The position numbers and the translations under genes were made by a program. Below the pieces are notes generated by a model that was not told the origin of the DNA, did not search any database, and was given only the letters and a program-made list of their open reading frames with translations. Source: DASQZT01 sp963728965 (GTDB lineage Bacteria > Acidobacteriota > Terriglobia > Bryobacterales > Bryobacteraceae). From it: a stretch of DNA of 64,000 bases. The stretch spans positions 620,001 to 684,000 of the forward strand of contig CAVSMH010000006.1 in the NCBI GenBank assembly GCA_963728965.1. The letters are read 5' to 3'. Below are positions 37,241 through 45,507 of the stretch, in pieces. Within the stretch, counting starts at the first letter, position 1, and the number at the start of each line of letters is the position of its first letter.

Positions 37241-37823
37241 CGTCGTGGTCCGGGCGAACATACGGATACAACAACGTGCCCGAACCTAATGTGTTCGGCG
37301 CTGATGGAATTTCTGCACGCCGCAAACAAGTGAATCAGCTGAAGCTGTCGTATTGCGCCGCATTTTCGAGATGTACGCAGATGGGCACTCATACTCGACA
37401 ATGGCTTTGAATGCAGAACACGTTCCACCGCCCCGCAAGCGAAAGGGCCGAAAAGAGGCGACATGGTGCCCACTGGCATCCGTGAGATGCTTCGCCGAGA
37501 CCTCTACGTCGGACGCTTGGTCTGGAACCGCCGAGAGTTCCGCAAGCGGCCCAATACGAACAAGCGGGTGAGCCGCTTGAGACCGGAAGACCAGTGGACA
37601 GAGCCGATGGAAATGCCAGACCTTCGCATCATTGACGATGAGCTATGGGGCCGTGTCCAGGCTCGACTCGCCGTCGTAGGAGAGATGTACAACTAAAACG
37701 GCCGTCCGGGGCTGCCGCATCGAGCTTCGACCAGTCCATACCTGCTGACCGGAATTCTGAAATGCGGCACCTGCGGTCACAATCTCACCTTGGTGACCGG
37801 ACGTGACTTCGCTATTCTGAACT
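37240..37823 (+). pseudogene. Large serine recombinase remnant (middle part)
   Basis: Three short frames give consecutive pieces of a resolvase/invertase-family large recombinase: SGRTYGYNNVPEPN near 37240, VRRIFEMYADGHSYS with NAEHVPPPR (37353-37440), then after a slip PTGIREMLRRDLYVGRLVWN and KRVSRLRPEDQW ... VVGEMYN (37463-37696), and the zinc-ribbon YLLTGILKCGTCGHNLTLVTG (37738-37805) with the first Cys pair. The N-terminal catalytic domain is missing. The C-terminal end of the same kind of protein reappears at 39811, after the IS21 and IS3 insertions. Confidence 0.78.
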
Positions 37824-37883
37824 GACCCACTTCGATGCTCTGATCTGGCCCCTTCTCGACGGACACAAACCGACTAGCCTGTT

Positions 37884-38207
37884 TTGGGCTTTGCGGCCCA
37901 GAAAGGAGGCGGCTTGGACGGGAGGAAGAGCAAGGTGGAGCTATTCGAGCAGATCCGGCGCGAGTACGAACACGGCGTCGGGACGATCAAAGGAGTGGCG
38001 CGGAAGTTCGGAGTACATCGGCGGATGGTGCGCGAAGCAATCGACAGCGCAGTGCCGAGGCCACGGAAGACAGCGGAACGGGAAAAGCCAAAAATGGCGG
38101 CGGTGATTCCTTGGATCGAGGAAATCCTGGAGGCCGACCAGAAGGCGCCGCGGAAACAGCGACACACGGCACATCGCATCTGGTGCTGCCCTCCGTGCCA
38201 ATATTGA
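37884..38207 (+). pseudogene. IS21-family IstA transposase, N-terminal remnant
   Basis: Reads KVELFEQIRREYEHGVGTI, RKFGVHRRMVREAIDSAVP and EEILEADQKAPRKQRHTAHRIW, the helix-turn-helix N-terminus of IstA. It stops where the IS3 element begins (38208). The DDE domain and istB are absent. The left end of the IS21 element is probably near 37825, right after the recombinase zinc ribbon. Confidence 0.82.
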
Positions 38208-38261
38208 TGAGACAGTTCTCCCGGTCATAATTACTGAGCAGGGTGAGAAACGAAATCAACC

Positions 38262-38753
38262 TTGAAGATCAATGGGATCTCTTCGGCTTCTCCTACGGTT
38301 TTGCCCGCCGCCGACCGGAGTGCTGGGGCGGGCAAAACCGTCGCGCCCGAGCCGCCTGCCCCGCCGCGCCCGGACCCGGAGGTGGTCGCCGACGCCAAAC
38401 GCCGGACCTTTACGGCCGAATACAAACAGCGCATCCTGACCGAGGCCGATGCCGCGGCCGCTCAGCCCGGCGGCATCGGCGCCTTGCTGCGGCGCGAGGG
38501 CCTGTACTCTTCGCACCTGGTCACCTGGCGGCGCGAGCGGCAGGCCGGCGTGCTGAAGGGTTTGACCCCGCATAAGCGCGGCCCCAAGTCCAGACGCAAT
38601 GCGCAAGAGGAGGAGATGCAGAAGCTTCGTCGGGAAAACCAGCGCCTGACCGAGCAACTCCGTAAAGCCGAGATCATCATCGATGTTCAAAAAAAAGTGG
38701 GCGCTCTGTTGGGGTGTCCCCTGCCGAAGGCGGACCCCGAGGAGAAACCCTGA
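38262..38753 (+). CDS. IS3-family transposase OrfA
   Basis: 163 residues. An N-terminal Pro/Ala-rich stretch, then the helix-turn-helix RRTFTAEYKQRILTEADAA and LLRREGLYSSHLVTWRRER, and a C-terminal leucine-zipper-like coiled-coil (EEEMQKLRRENQRLTEQLRK). Family OrfA is usually nearer 100-150 residues, so the start may be a little downstream. Its stop overlaps the OrfB ATG (TGATG), which suggests coupling rather than the classical -1 frameshift fusion. Confidence 0.85.
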   Translation: MKINGISSASPTVLPAADRSAGAGKTVAPEPPAPPRPDPEVVADAKRRTFTAEYKQRILTEADAAAAQPGGIGALLRREGLYSSHLVTWRRERQAGVLKGLTPHKRGPKSRRNAQEEEMQKLRRENQRLTEQLRKAEIIIDVQKKVGALLGCPLPKADPEEKP

Positions 38754-39787
38754 TGGACGCCGTCACCCATCTGGCCCCCACGGTGGGCGTGGTGGCCGCC
38801 TGCGATGTCCTCGGGGTGGCCCGCGCTTCCTTCTATCGGCAGCGTCCCGTCCTGGGTCCGCCGCCCGCATCGCCGGTGCCCGGGCCGGACTCGCGCCTGG
38901 AGCGGTCGGCGCCGGCTCGATCCCTGCGCCCGGTCGAACGCGCCAACGTGCTGACGGTCTTACATGAGGAGCGATTCCAGGACCGCTCCCCCGCCGCTGT
39001 ACAGGCCACCTTGCTCGACGAAGGTCAGTACTTCTGTTCGATCCGCACCATGTACCGCATCCTCGAGCGAGGGAGAGTCCCGCGAAGCCGCGATCAGCTC
39101 GTGCATCCGGCCTACCAGAAACCCGAGTTGCTGGCCACCGCGCCCAACCAACTCTGGAGCTGGGATATCACCAAGCTTCGAGGTCCCGTGAAGTGGACCT
39201 ACTTCTGCCTCTACGTGATCCTGGATGTCTTCAGCCGCTACGTCGTCGGCTGGATGGTCGCGCCCCGCGAAAGCGCCGAACTGGCCAAGCAATTCATCGA
39301 GGAAGCCATCGTCAAGCACCAAGTTCCGGCCGGTCAGCTTACCATCCATGCCGACCGTGGCCGGGTCATGAAGTCCAAGCCCGTTGCCTTTTTGATGGCC
39401 GATCTGGGCGTCGCCAAGAGCCATAGCCGACCCTATGTTTCCGACGACAACCCCTATTCGGAAAGCCAGTTCCGCACTCTCAAGTATCGCCCGGAGTTCC
39501 CGGATCGCTTCGGCTGCATCCAAGACAGCCGCGCCTTCTGCCAGCAGTTCTTTCCGTGGTACAACCAGGAGCATCGCAATTCGGGCATCGGCCTGCTGAC
39601 CCCGGCCATGGTTCATTTCGGCGAGGCCCCGAGCGTGCTGGAACGCTGCCAGATGCTTGATGTCGCTTACCAAGCGCACCTGGACCGCTTCGTGCGGCGG
39701 CCACCAAGACCGCTGCCGTTACCCTCGGAGGTCTGGATCAACAAGCCGATTCCAGGCAGCCAAACGACAAAGGGAGGAAGTCAGTAA
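38753..39787 (+). CDS. IS3-family transposase OrfB (DDE integrase core)
   Basis: 344 residues from ATG 38753 (MDAVTHLAPTVGVVAACDVL). HTH_21-like region VQATLLDEGQYFCSIRTMYRIL, then the rve catalytic core: NQLWSWDITKLRGP (first Asp), LTIHADRGRVMKSKPVAFL (second Asp), YSESQFRTLKYRPEFP (Glu) and YNQEHRNSGIGLLTPAMVHFG. All three catalytic residues are present, so the element may be functional. Codon usage is like the neighbouring host genes. Confidence 0.9.
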   Translation: MDAVTHLAPTVGVVAACDVLGVARASFYRQRPVLGPPPASPVPGPDSRLERSAPARSLRPVERANVLTVLHEERFQDRSPAAVQATLLDEGQYFCSIRTMYRILERGRVPRSRDQLVHPAYQKPELLATAPNQLWSWDITKLRGPVKWTYFCLYVILDVFSRYVVGWMVAPRESAELAKQFIEEAIVKHQVPAGQLTIHADRGRVMKSKPVAFLMADLGVAKSHSRPYVSDDNPYSESQFRTLKYRPEFPDRFGCIQDSRAFCQQFFPWYNQEHRNSGIGLLTPAMVHFGEAPSVLERCQMLDVAYQAHLDRFVRRPPRPLPLPSEVWINKPIPGSQTTKGGSQ

Positions 39788-39810
39788 ACTCTCATGCCGG
39801 GTGTCTCAAA

Positions 39811-40071
39811 ATGCTTGACACAGTCGCCGGGCAGCTTGGCGACATCCGACAACTTCTACATGTGGATGTTCAAAAGGCGAGGGCCGAACTGGAAAAGCAC
39901 ATAAGCGAGATCCGCATGGTGCCGCAAGTTGAAGGGAAGAAAGGCCACTACGTCGCAGAAGGGGAGTGGAATCTGTTGGGTGGGTACGGTGAGAATGCCG
40001 GGAACTCGGCAACCAAGCGCATTCGGATGGTTGCGGGGGGTGGATTTGAACCACCGACCTTTGGGTTATGA
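39811..40071 (+). pseudogene. Large serine recombinase, C-terminal remnant
   Basis: The frame reads VAGQLGDIRQLLHVDVQKA, ELEKHISEIRMVPQVEGKK and GHYVAEGEWNLLGG, the C-terminal end usual for one group of large serine recombinases. It then runs into the tRNA fragment (VAGGGFEPPTFGL is translated tRNA sequence). Together with 37240-37823 it is what remains of one recombinase gene now interrupted by IS21 and IS3 DNA. Position right beside the tRNA fragment fits an integrase gene next to its attachment site. Confidence 0.65.
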
Positions 40072-40077
40072 GCCCAA
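40028..40077 (-). tRNA. 3' part of tRNA-fMet (CAT), partial, probable att site
   Basis: On the - strand 50 bases give the anticodon stem-loop with CTCATAA, the variable loop, the T arm GGTGGTTCAAATCCACC and the acceptor 3' strand CCCCGCA with encoded ACCA. The T arm and the CCCCGCA end match bacterial initiator tRNA. The 5' half (acceptor 5' strand and D arm) is absent: the sequence diverges right after the anticodon stem. A 3' tRNA fragment of this kind is the usual product of site-specific integration. Confidence 0.78.
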
Positions 40078-40085
40078 AACCAAAC

Positions 40086-40197
40086 TTGCCCTCAGTTCCC
40101 CTCCATTGCCCTGGATTCCCCAAAAGTAGTGATTTCATTGCCCTGGATTGCCCTCAGTTTGGTAACAAAATTGGTGACAGCTGCCCTGCATTGCCTT
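40086..40197 (+). repeat. Short direct repeats TTGCCCT beside the tRNA fragment
   Basis: TTGCCCT occurs at 40086, 40106, 40138 and 40148, with near copies CTGCCCT at 40181 and TTGCCTT at 40191. Five of them continue as CAG or GGATT/GCATT. They may be arm-type recombinase or other protein-binding sites. Confidence 0.6.
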
Positions 40198-40233
40198 GGT
40201 TTCCCAGCGGCTTGGTGACAGAATTGGTGACGA
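40159..40233 (+). repeat. 22-bp imperfect direct repeat
   Basis: 40159-40180 (TTGGTAACAAAATTGGTGAC..) recurs at 40212-40233 with about four changes; each unit is itself a repeat of TTGGTRAC. It lies next to the TTGCCCT array. Confidence 0.6.
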
Positions 40234-40428
40234 GTTTCGTATAGCCATTCAGTCCGGTAATCTGCAAGCTAGCTCTCATGCAAGCTCCATTCTCGATTAC
40301 CGTACCTGGCGGAGTCAAGCCGAGAACGCCTGGGTGGCCTGCTTCGATATTCTGCCGGGCCGCTTGAGTATCTTGATCCTACGGGGTTCGCGCCGCAGAG
40401 TGGGGTTGGAGCGTAGCCTGGCGGCGGG

Positions 40429-41145
40429 TCAGGCTGGAGGGGCCGCGGTAGGGCCCATGCTGTATTTCAGAATATCGTCGAGGGCGCTGAGGATGTGGTG
40501 CTCCATAACACGTTCGGCGGCGGCAGAATCGCGATTTCCGATCAGATCGATGAGCTGCTCGTGTTCGTCGATTGCGCGGAGCGGGCGGCCTACGATGCGG
40601 ATGGTGGTGGCCATGAGCATTTCGCTCTGCAACCGGAGCTGTCCCATGGTGCTGAAGAGGTAAGAGTTCTTGGCGGCGTCAAGGATCGCGACGTGGAGGT
40701 CGCGGTTGTAGATGCGGTAGGCGTCCATGTCGTCGGCGTCGAGGGCGGCATGGCCGGTTGCCTGATGGCCGCGGAGACACGCCAGTTCGTCTTCATTGAT
40801 GCGCTCGCAGGCGAGCCGGACGCTGAAGCATTCTAGGGCGGCGCGGACCTCGTAAAGCTGCTGGATCTGTTCGCGGGAGTGCTCGCGAACGAACCAGCCC
40901 TGGTTGGGGAGCTTCACCGCCAGACCGTCGCCTTCCAGCCGGTGCAAGGCCTCGCGGACGGGAGTGGTGCTGACCTCGAGTTGGCGTGCGATGGCGTCGG
41001 GGCGGAGCGGCGATCCCGGCTCGAACAGGCCGCTGGTGAATCCGTTCAGCAGGGCCTGATAGACGCGGGTTCCTAACTGGATGATCTCGGGGAGCCGAAC
41101 GAGGACCTGGGGCTGGCCGTTCCGCGGAGTCTTACCATTTGCCAT
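40429..41145 (-). CDS. GntR-family transcriptional regulator, FCD (FadR) subfamily
   Basis: 238 residues from ATG 41145 (MANGKTPRNGQPQ), chosen because the longer frame to 41190 would run deep into the aldehyde dehydrogenase gene; the chosen start overlaps it by 14 bases. N-terminal winged helix LRPDAIARQLEVSTTPVREALHRL-EGDGLAV, then the FCD ligand domain with metal-ligand-like Asp/His residues (DLHVAILDAAKN, AIDEHEQLIDLIGNRDSAAAERVMEHHI). Last gene of the catabolic operon and so likely its regulator; the family usually releases DNA on binding a sugar acid or small carboxylate. A candidate operator lies at 51148-51165. Confidence 0.9.
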   Translation of the reverse strand: MANGKTPRNGQPQVLVRLPEIIQLGTRVYQALLNGFTSGLFEPGSPLRPDAIARQLEVSTTPVREALHRLEGDGLAVKLPNQGWFVREHSREQIQQLYEVRAALECFSVRLACERINEDELACLRGHQATGHAALDADDMDAYRIYNRDLHVAILDAAKNSYLFSTMGQLRLQSEMLMATTIRIVGRPLRAIDEHEQLIDLIGNRDSAAAERVMEHHILSALDDILKYSMGPTAAPPA

Positions 41146-42577
41146 AGACGACCTTGACCTTAGTATAGAAATCCTGAGCCGTCGGTCCAATCGAAAAAGC
41201 GCCGTAGCCGGAGTCTTTTCTGCCGCCGAAGGGGACGTGGGCCTGGCTGGCGGTGCCGTGATTGAGGTGGATCATGCCGGCTTCGATGGCGTTTTCGAAT
41301 TTCGCGGCGAGATCTTGCCGGGAGGTGAAGACGGCGGCGGCCAGGCCGTAGCGGGTGGCGTTGGCAACCCGGATGGCTTCGTCGGCGGCGGAGACGCGGA
41401 TGATGGGCAGCACCGGGCCGAAGATCTCCTCAGTGGCGAGAGGCGATTCGGGGGTGACGTGGTCGAAGACGGTGGGGGCGTAGAAGTAGCCTTCGGCTTC
41501 AGGGTTTTCAACGAGAGACTGTCCGCCCGTCAGGAGGTCGCAACCGCAATCCTTGCCCTGCTTGACGTATCCGGCGACGATTTCGAGCTGGGCCTTGCTG
41601 ACGAGGGGTCCCATGGTGATGCCGTCGGCCATGCCGTCGCCCACTTTGATGCGGCCGACGTGATCGAGGATGCGATCTACCAGTTCGTTGGCCTGGGATT
41701 CGCCGACGATGACGCGGCTCAGGGCGGTGCAGCGCTGGCCGGTGCAGAGGAAGGCGGCGGAAACGATTTCTCGGGCGGCGTTGTCGAGATCGTCGTAATC
41801 GAAGACCACGGCGGGATTCTTGCCGCCGAGCTCGAGTTGCAGACCGGCAAAGCGGCGGGCGGCGCCTTCGGCGACGCGCGTTCCGATTGCGCTGGAGCCG
41901 GTGAACGTGATGCCGTGGACGTTGGGGTCGGCAACGAGGGCGTCGCCGATGGCGGAGCCGGGTCCGACGACGAGGTTGACGACGCCGGCAGGCAGGCCGG
42001 CCTTTTCCAGGAGCTGGGTGAGGAAGACCGCGGACCAGGGGGTGAGAGAGGCGGGTTTAAAGACGACAGTGTTGCCGAAGGCCAAGGCCGGGGCGATCTT
42101 GCGAACGGGAGTGACGACGGGAAAGTTCCACGGGCAGATGGTAGCGATGACGCCGAGGGGTTCGGCGACGGTGGAGCAGGAGAAGCCGGCGCGCTCGCTG
42201 GGGAAGGTCTGGCCGATTGGACGGCTGGCCTCGCCGGCCATGTAGCGGGCTTCGGCGACGGCGCGCCCGACTTCGCCCGCGGACTCGCAGAGGGCTTTGC
42301 CCTGTTCGAGAGTAATGATGCGGGCGAGCTCGGATTTGGACTCTTCAAGCAATTGCGCGAAGCGGTAGAGCAGGGCGCCGCGCTGAGGGCCGGGTGTTGC
42401 CGCCCAACAGCGGAACGCCTCTTTGGCGGCGCCGACTGCTGCCTCCACGTCCGGCCTGCCAGAGGAGGGAAACTGGCCCAAAGCCCGATCGGGATGCGCG
42501 GGATTGCAGGTGGCGTAATAGTTCGCGTCTACCGGGGGCGTCCACTTTCCGGAAATGAAATTGGCGTGCTTGTGCAT
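41132..42577 (-). CDS. NAD(P)-dependent aldehyde dehydrogenase
   Basis: 481 residues from ATG 42577 (MHKHANFISGKW). Landmarks: ICPWNFPVVTPVRKIAPALA, KPASLTPWSAV, GITFTGSSAIGTRVAEGAA, the catalytic Glu in LELGGKNPAVVF (about residue 250), the catalytic Cys in LCTGQRCTALSRVIV (about 284) and EEIFGPVLPII. It resembles 2,5-dioxovalerate (alpha-ketoglutaric semialdehyde) and succinate-semialdehyde dehydrogenases, enzymes at the end of sugar-acid pathways; exact substrate not decided. The gap to the upstream alcohol dehydrogenase is 16 bases with a GGGAG-type ribosome site. Confidence 0.93.
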   Translation of the reverse strand: MHKHANFISGKWTPPVDANYYATCNPAHPDRALGQFPSSGRPDVEAAVGAAKEAFRCWAATPGPQRGALLYRFAQLLEESKSELARIITLEQGKALCESAGEVGRAVAEARYMAGEASRPIGQTFPSERAGFSCSTVAEPLGVIATICPWNFPVVTPVRKIAPALAFGNTVVFKPASLTPWSAVFLTQLLEKAGLPAGVVNLVVGPGSAIGDALVADPNVHGITFTGSSAIGTRVAEGAARRFAGLQLELGGKNPAVVFDYDDLDNAAREIVSAAFLCTGQRCTALSRVIVGESQANELVDRILDHVGRIKVGDGMADGITMGPLVSKAQLEIVAGYVKQGKDCGCDLLTGGQSLVENPEAEGYFYAPTVFDHVTPESPLATEEIFGPVLPIIRVSAADEAIRVANATRYGLAAAVFTSRQDLAAKFENAIEAGMIHLNHGTASQAHVPFGGRKDSGYGAFSIGPTAQDFYTKVKVVYGKW

Positions 42578-42593
42578 GATCGTCTCCCAAGGG

Positions 42594-43766
42594 CTACATG
42601 ACTTGACGCAGAATCTGCGAGAGGTCTCCGGCGCAGGCGCGGCGCGGATTGACCGGGACGTTACCGCTGCGCATGGCTTCCTCAACCACGCGGGAGATGT
42701 GCTCTTCGCGCAGGCCGTAGGCGCCGAGGCCGCTGGGAATGCCGATATCGTTGGCGAGGCTGCGCACCGCGGCGACGGCGCGGGCGGCTCCTTCGAGGCG
42801 CGACAGGCGGCTGACGTCTTCGCCGAAGGCGCGGGCCACATCTACGAAGCGATCGGGCTCGGCCAGGTGGTTGAATTCCATGACGGCGGGGAGCGTGACG
42901 GCCAGGACGATGCCGTGGGGGACACGGAGGTCCCAACTGCCCAGCGGCATGGCCAAGGCGTGGGCGATGCCTAGCCGCGTGGGATTCATGGCGATTCCGG
43001 CCATGGTGGAGGCGAGCATCATGCCGTACCGCGATTGCAGATTGCGGCCATTGAGGACGGCGCTACGCAGATGGCAACCAATCAGCTCGATGGCCTGGAG
43101 CGCGAGGGCGGCGGAGATCGGCTGGCAGGCATTGTTGGTATAGCACTCGACGGCGTGGGCGAGGGCGTCCATGCCGGTGGCGGCGGTGAGGGTGGGCGGC
43201 AGGTCGAGGGTGAGTTCAGGGTCGCAGAGGGCAACGGCGGGATAGATCATCGTGCCGCCGATGGCGACTTTGACGGAGCGGGTGTCGTCGGTGAAGACGG
43301 ACCAGAGGGTAACCTCGCTGCCGGTTCCGGATGTGGTGGGAACGGCGATCATGGGCAGCGGACGGTTGCGAACCTTGTGCAACCCGGCGTAGGAGAGCGC
43401 CGGACCCGGGTTGGCCGCCAGCGCGGCAACTGCCTTGGCGGTATCGAGAGAACTGCCGCCGCCGATCCCCACGACGGAGTCGCAGCCGCTGGCCTTGAAC
43501 TTGACGACGGTCTCGTCGATCAGGGCGGAGCCGGAATCGGCCTTCACGCCGTCGAACAGCTCGTACTCGCACTCCGCAGCTTGCAGGATCTTCGCGGCCC
43601 GATCGAGGATGCCGGCGGCGGCGACGCCCGGGTCCGTGATGAGGAACGGGCGGGCGGCGCCGAGCGCGCGCAGGCGGTTCGGCAGGTCGCGGAGGATGCC
43701 GCATCCAAAGTGGATGTCGGTGGGTACGGGGAAAAAATTGAACGACTGCGCTACGTTGGCATTCAT
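42594..43766 (-). CDS. Iron-containing alcohol dehydrogenase
   Basis: 390 residues, group III (Fe-ADH). NAD-binding GIGGGSSLDTAKAVAALAA, VPTTSGTGSEVTLWSVFTD, and the metal site spread over DALAHAVECY (Asp/His), GIAHALAMPLG (His) and VPHGIVLAV (His). Family members act on 1,2-propanediol, 3-deoxy-aldonates, maleylacetate or hydroxyacid-oxoacid pairs; the operon hints at an alcohol/aldehyde pair handed to the aldehyde dehydrogenase downstream. ATG 43766 overlaps the stop of the LDH2-type gene (ATGA). Confidence 0.93.
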   Translation of the reverse strand: MNANVAQSFNFFPVPTDIHFGCGILRDLPNRLRALGAARPFLITDPGVAAAGILDRAAKILQAAECEYELFDGVKADSGSALIDETVVKFKASGCDSVVGIGGGSSLDTAKAVAALAANPGPALSYAGLHKVRNRPLPMIAVPTTSGTGSEVTLWSVFTDDTRSVKVAIGGTMIYPAVALCDPELTLDLPPTLTAATGMDALAHAVECYTNNACQPISAALALQAIELIGCHLRSAVLNGRNLQSRYGMMLASTMAGIAMNPTRLGIAHALAMPLGSWDLRVPHGIVLAVTLPAVMEFNHLAEPDRFVDVARAFGEDVSRLSRLEGAARAVAAVRSLANDIGIPSGLGAYGLREEHISRVVEEAMRSGNVPVNPRRACAGDLSQILRQVM

Positions 43767-44866
43767 AGGCTGGGTTCCTTAGATTGGGGAAAGGCAACGC
43801 CGACCTCGGCGCCGAGATCGGAGAGTTGGGCCACGACTTCCTCGGGAAGAAAGATTCCGGTCTTGCGGTTGCGCGCCTCGGTAGCGAACTCGAGCTCACC
43901 CGGCGCGAGCACGCGATCCACGCCATGGGCGGGAGCGGCGGCCTTGAGCATGCGCAGAATCTCGTCCATGCGGCAGGCGAATTCGCCGGCCGGTAGAAAC
44001 ATGTCGGTGCGGTAGGCGGCGAACACGTGGCCAAGATTCTGAACCGCTTTGAGGTTCTCGAGGGTGTTGAGGTGAAGGGCGAAGGCGGCGCCCGTGAGCA
44101 CGCCGGAAAAGATATCGATGATGAAGGAGATGGCGGACCCTTTGGGGCCGCCGAAGGGCAGCACGGCGCCGGCGAGCGCGGCGGGAGCGTCGGTAGTGGG
44201 CTTGCCTTCGGGGTCGATAGCCCAGCCTTCGGGGATGGGCAGATTGCGATGGGCGGCCATGATGATTTTGCCGCGGGCGACGACGCTGGAGGAGGCGTCA
44301 AAGAGGACGGGCAGTTCCTCGCCGGCGGGGATCGCGACGGCCATGGGGTTGGTGCCGAGGAAGCGCTCGCGGCCTCCGAAGGCGGCCATATTGGGGGGAG
44401 CGTTGGACACGGCGCAGCCGATGCAGCGTTTGCGCAGGGCCCGTTCAACGTAAAACGCGGCGGCGCCGAAGTGGTTGCTATGGCGAACGCCGACGAAGCC
44501 CGCACCGCATTTTTCGGCGAGGTTCAAGGCCTCATCCATGGCGCGGCAACCCACCACGGGGCCGAGGCCGTTGTCGCCATCTACCAGCGCCGCGGCGGCA
44601 AAGCGCGATTCGACCTGGATGGCAGGCCGCGCGTTGACGACCTTCGCCTGGATGCGGTTGGCGTAGACCGGCAGACGGACGAGGCCGTGCGAATCGACGC
44701 CGCGCAACTCGGCCAGGAGCAGGCAGCCGGCCACCTGGCGGGCGTCCTCAGGCGGCAGATCAAGCCGCTCGAGGACGGTGCAGGAGTAGGAGAGCAGGTC
44801 CTCCGGCGAGAAACGCGGGGCGGTATCGGGCCCGGCGTTTTGCACTTCTTCTGAAGGACGGTTCAC
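43763..44866 (-). CDS. Ldh2/malate dehydrogenase-type NAD(P)-dependent oxidoreductase
   Basis: 367 residues. Type-2 malate/lactate dehydrogenase fold: ELRGVDSHGLVRLPVYANRI with the catalytic-region His, DGDNGLGPVVGCRAMDEAL, GVRHSNHFGAAAFYVERAL, FLGTNPMAVAIPAGEE and LPFGGPKGSAISFIIDIFSG. The family oxidises 2-hydroxy acids or reduces 2-keto acids (malate, ureidoglycolate, 2,3-diketogulonate, Delta1-piperideine carboxylate). Start overlaps the upstream RraA stop by four bases and stop overlaps the Fe-ADH start by four, so it is tightly coupled in the middle of the catabolic operon. Confidence 0.92.
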   Translation of the reverse strand: MNRPSEEVQNAGPDTAPRFSPEDLLSYSCTVLERLDLPPEDARQVAGCLLLAELRGVDSHGLVRLPVYANRIQAKVVNARPAIQVESRFAAAALVDGDNGLGPVVGCRAMDEALNLAEKCGAGFVGVRHSNHFGAAAFYVERALRKRCIGCAVSNAPPNMAAFGGRERFLGTNPMAVAIPAGEELPVLFDASSSVVARGKIIMAAHRNLPIPEGWAIDPEGKPTTDAPAALAGAVLPFGGPKGSAISFIIDIFSGVLTGAAFALHLNTLENLKAVQNLGHVFAAYRTDMFLPAGEFACRMDEILRMLKAAAPAHGVDRVLAPGELEFATEARNRKTGIFLPEEVVAQLSDLGAEVGVAFPQSKEPSL

Positions 44867-45507
44867 TTCGCGGCCTTCAAAGTCTCCATGCCGGGCAGCC
44901 CCAGCAGTTCGATCGTAGTTTTTCCCTGGCGCAACTGGGCCATCAGGTCGGCTTCCTTTTCCTGGCGGCGTGAGGCCGCTTCGTAGATCTCGTCGGCGCG
45001 GTCCTGATCGATGATGACGATGCCATCGACGTTGCCGATGACGATGTCGCCGGGGCGTACGGTGACGCCGCCGAACTGGATGGGGACGTTGAGCCGGCCG
45101 GGCCGCTCCTTGGTGCAGGCGCCGATGGCGAGGCCGCGGCTGAATACGGGGAAGGCGTGTTCGGCAATGGCCTCGATGTCGCGGACCGCGCCATCGACGG
45201 CAAGGCCGAGGGCGCCGCGCGCCTGTGCGGCGACGGTGAGGATTTCGCCCCAGGCGCCGGTGAGGAGGTAACCGCCGAGGTTGCCGACGATGATCACGCC
45301 GGGAATGGCGGCGGCCACCGCGTGATGCAGCATGAGGTTATCGGCGGGCGGGCACTCGACCGTGGCCGCTACGCCGCAAAGATGCGCTCCGGCCCACGCC
45401 GGCTTGATCGCGGGATCCACCATTCCGCGCCGACCGGCGGCCTCATAGAGCGTTGCCGGATCGAAGCCGAGAAAACGATCAACCGCACTTTCTAATTTGA
45501 TATTCAT
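44863..45507 (-). CDS. RraA-family aldolase-like protein, cytoplasmic
   Basis: 214 residues without signal peptide. Family features: NLMLHHAVAAAIPGVIIVGN, GGYLLTGAWGEILTVAAQARGALGL, and the catalytic signature VDGAVRDIEAIAEHAFPVFSRG with the Arg-Asp pair, then VTVRPGDIVIGNVDGIVII. In known members (4-hydroxy-4-methyl-2-oxoglutarate / 4-carboxy-4-hydroxy-2-oxoadipate aldolases) this site binds a divalent metal and pyruvate enolate, so the protein may cleave a keto-hydroxy acid to pyruvate; the same fold also includes non-enzymatic RNase E inhibitors. Four-base overlaps on both sides. Confidence 0.9.
   Translation of the reverse strand: MNIKLESAVDRFLGFDPATLYEAAGRRGMVDPAIKPAWAGAHLCGVAATVECPPADNLMLHHAVAAAIPGVIIVGNLGGYLLTGAWGEILTVAAQARGALGLAVDGAVRDIEAIAEHAFPVFSRGLAIGACTKERPGRLNVPIQFGGVTVRPGDIVIGNVDGIVIIDQDRADEIYEAASRRQEKEADLMAQLRQGKTTIELLGLPGMETLKAAK

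Larger units (their letters stand above)
38208..39808 (+). mobile_element. IS3-family element
   Basis: About 1.6 kb, bounded by TGAGACA at 38208-38214 and its complement TGTCTCA at 39802-39808; CCCGG follows a few bases inside at both tips. Holds orfA and orfB, both open. It cuts the IS21 remnant on the left and is joined to the recombinase C-terminus on the right. Confidence 0.75.

Noticed and set aside
39996..40071. Protein ending VAGGGFEPPTFGL
   Set aside because: This end is translation of the tRNA 3' half, a well-known artefact; only the part before about 39990 is taken as recombinase.
40028..40120. Complete tRNA-fMet gene
   Set aside because: No acceptor 5' strand or D arm can be found upstream of the anticodon stem on the - strand.
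40086..40197. CRISPR-like array
   Set aside because: Units are 7 bp with irregular spacing and no unique spacers; no cas genes in the window.
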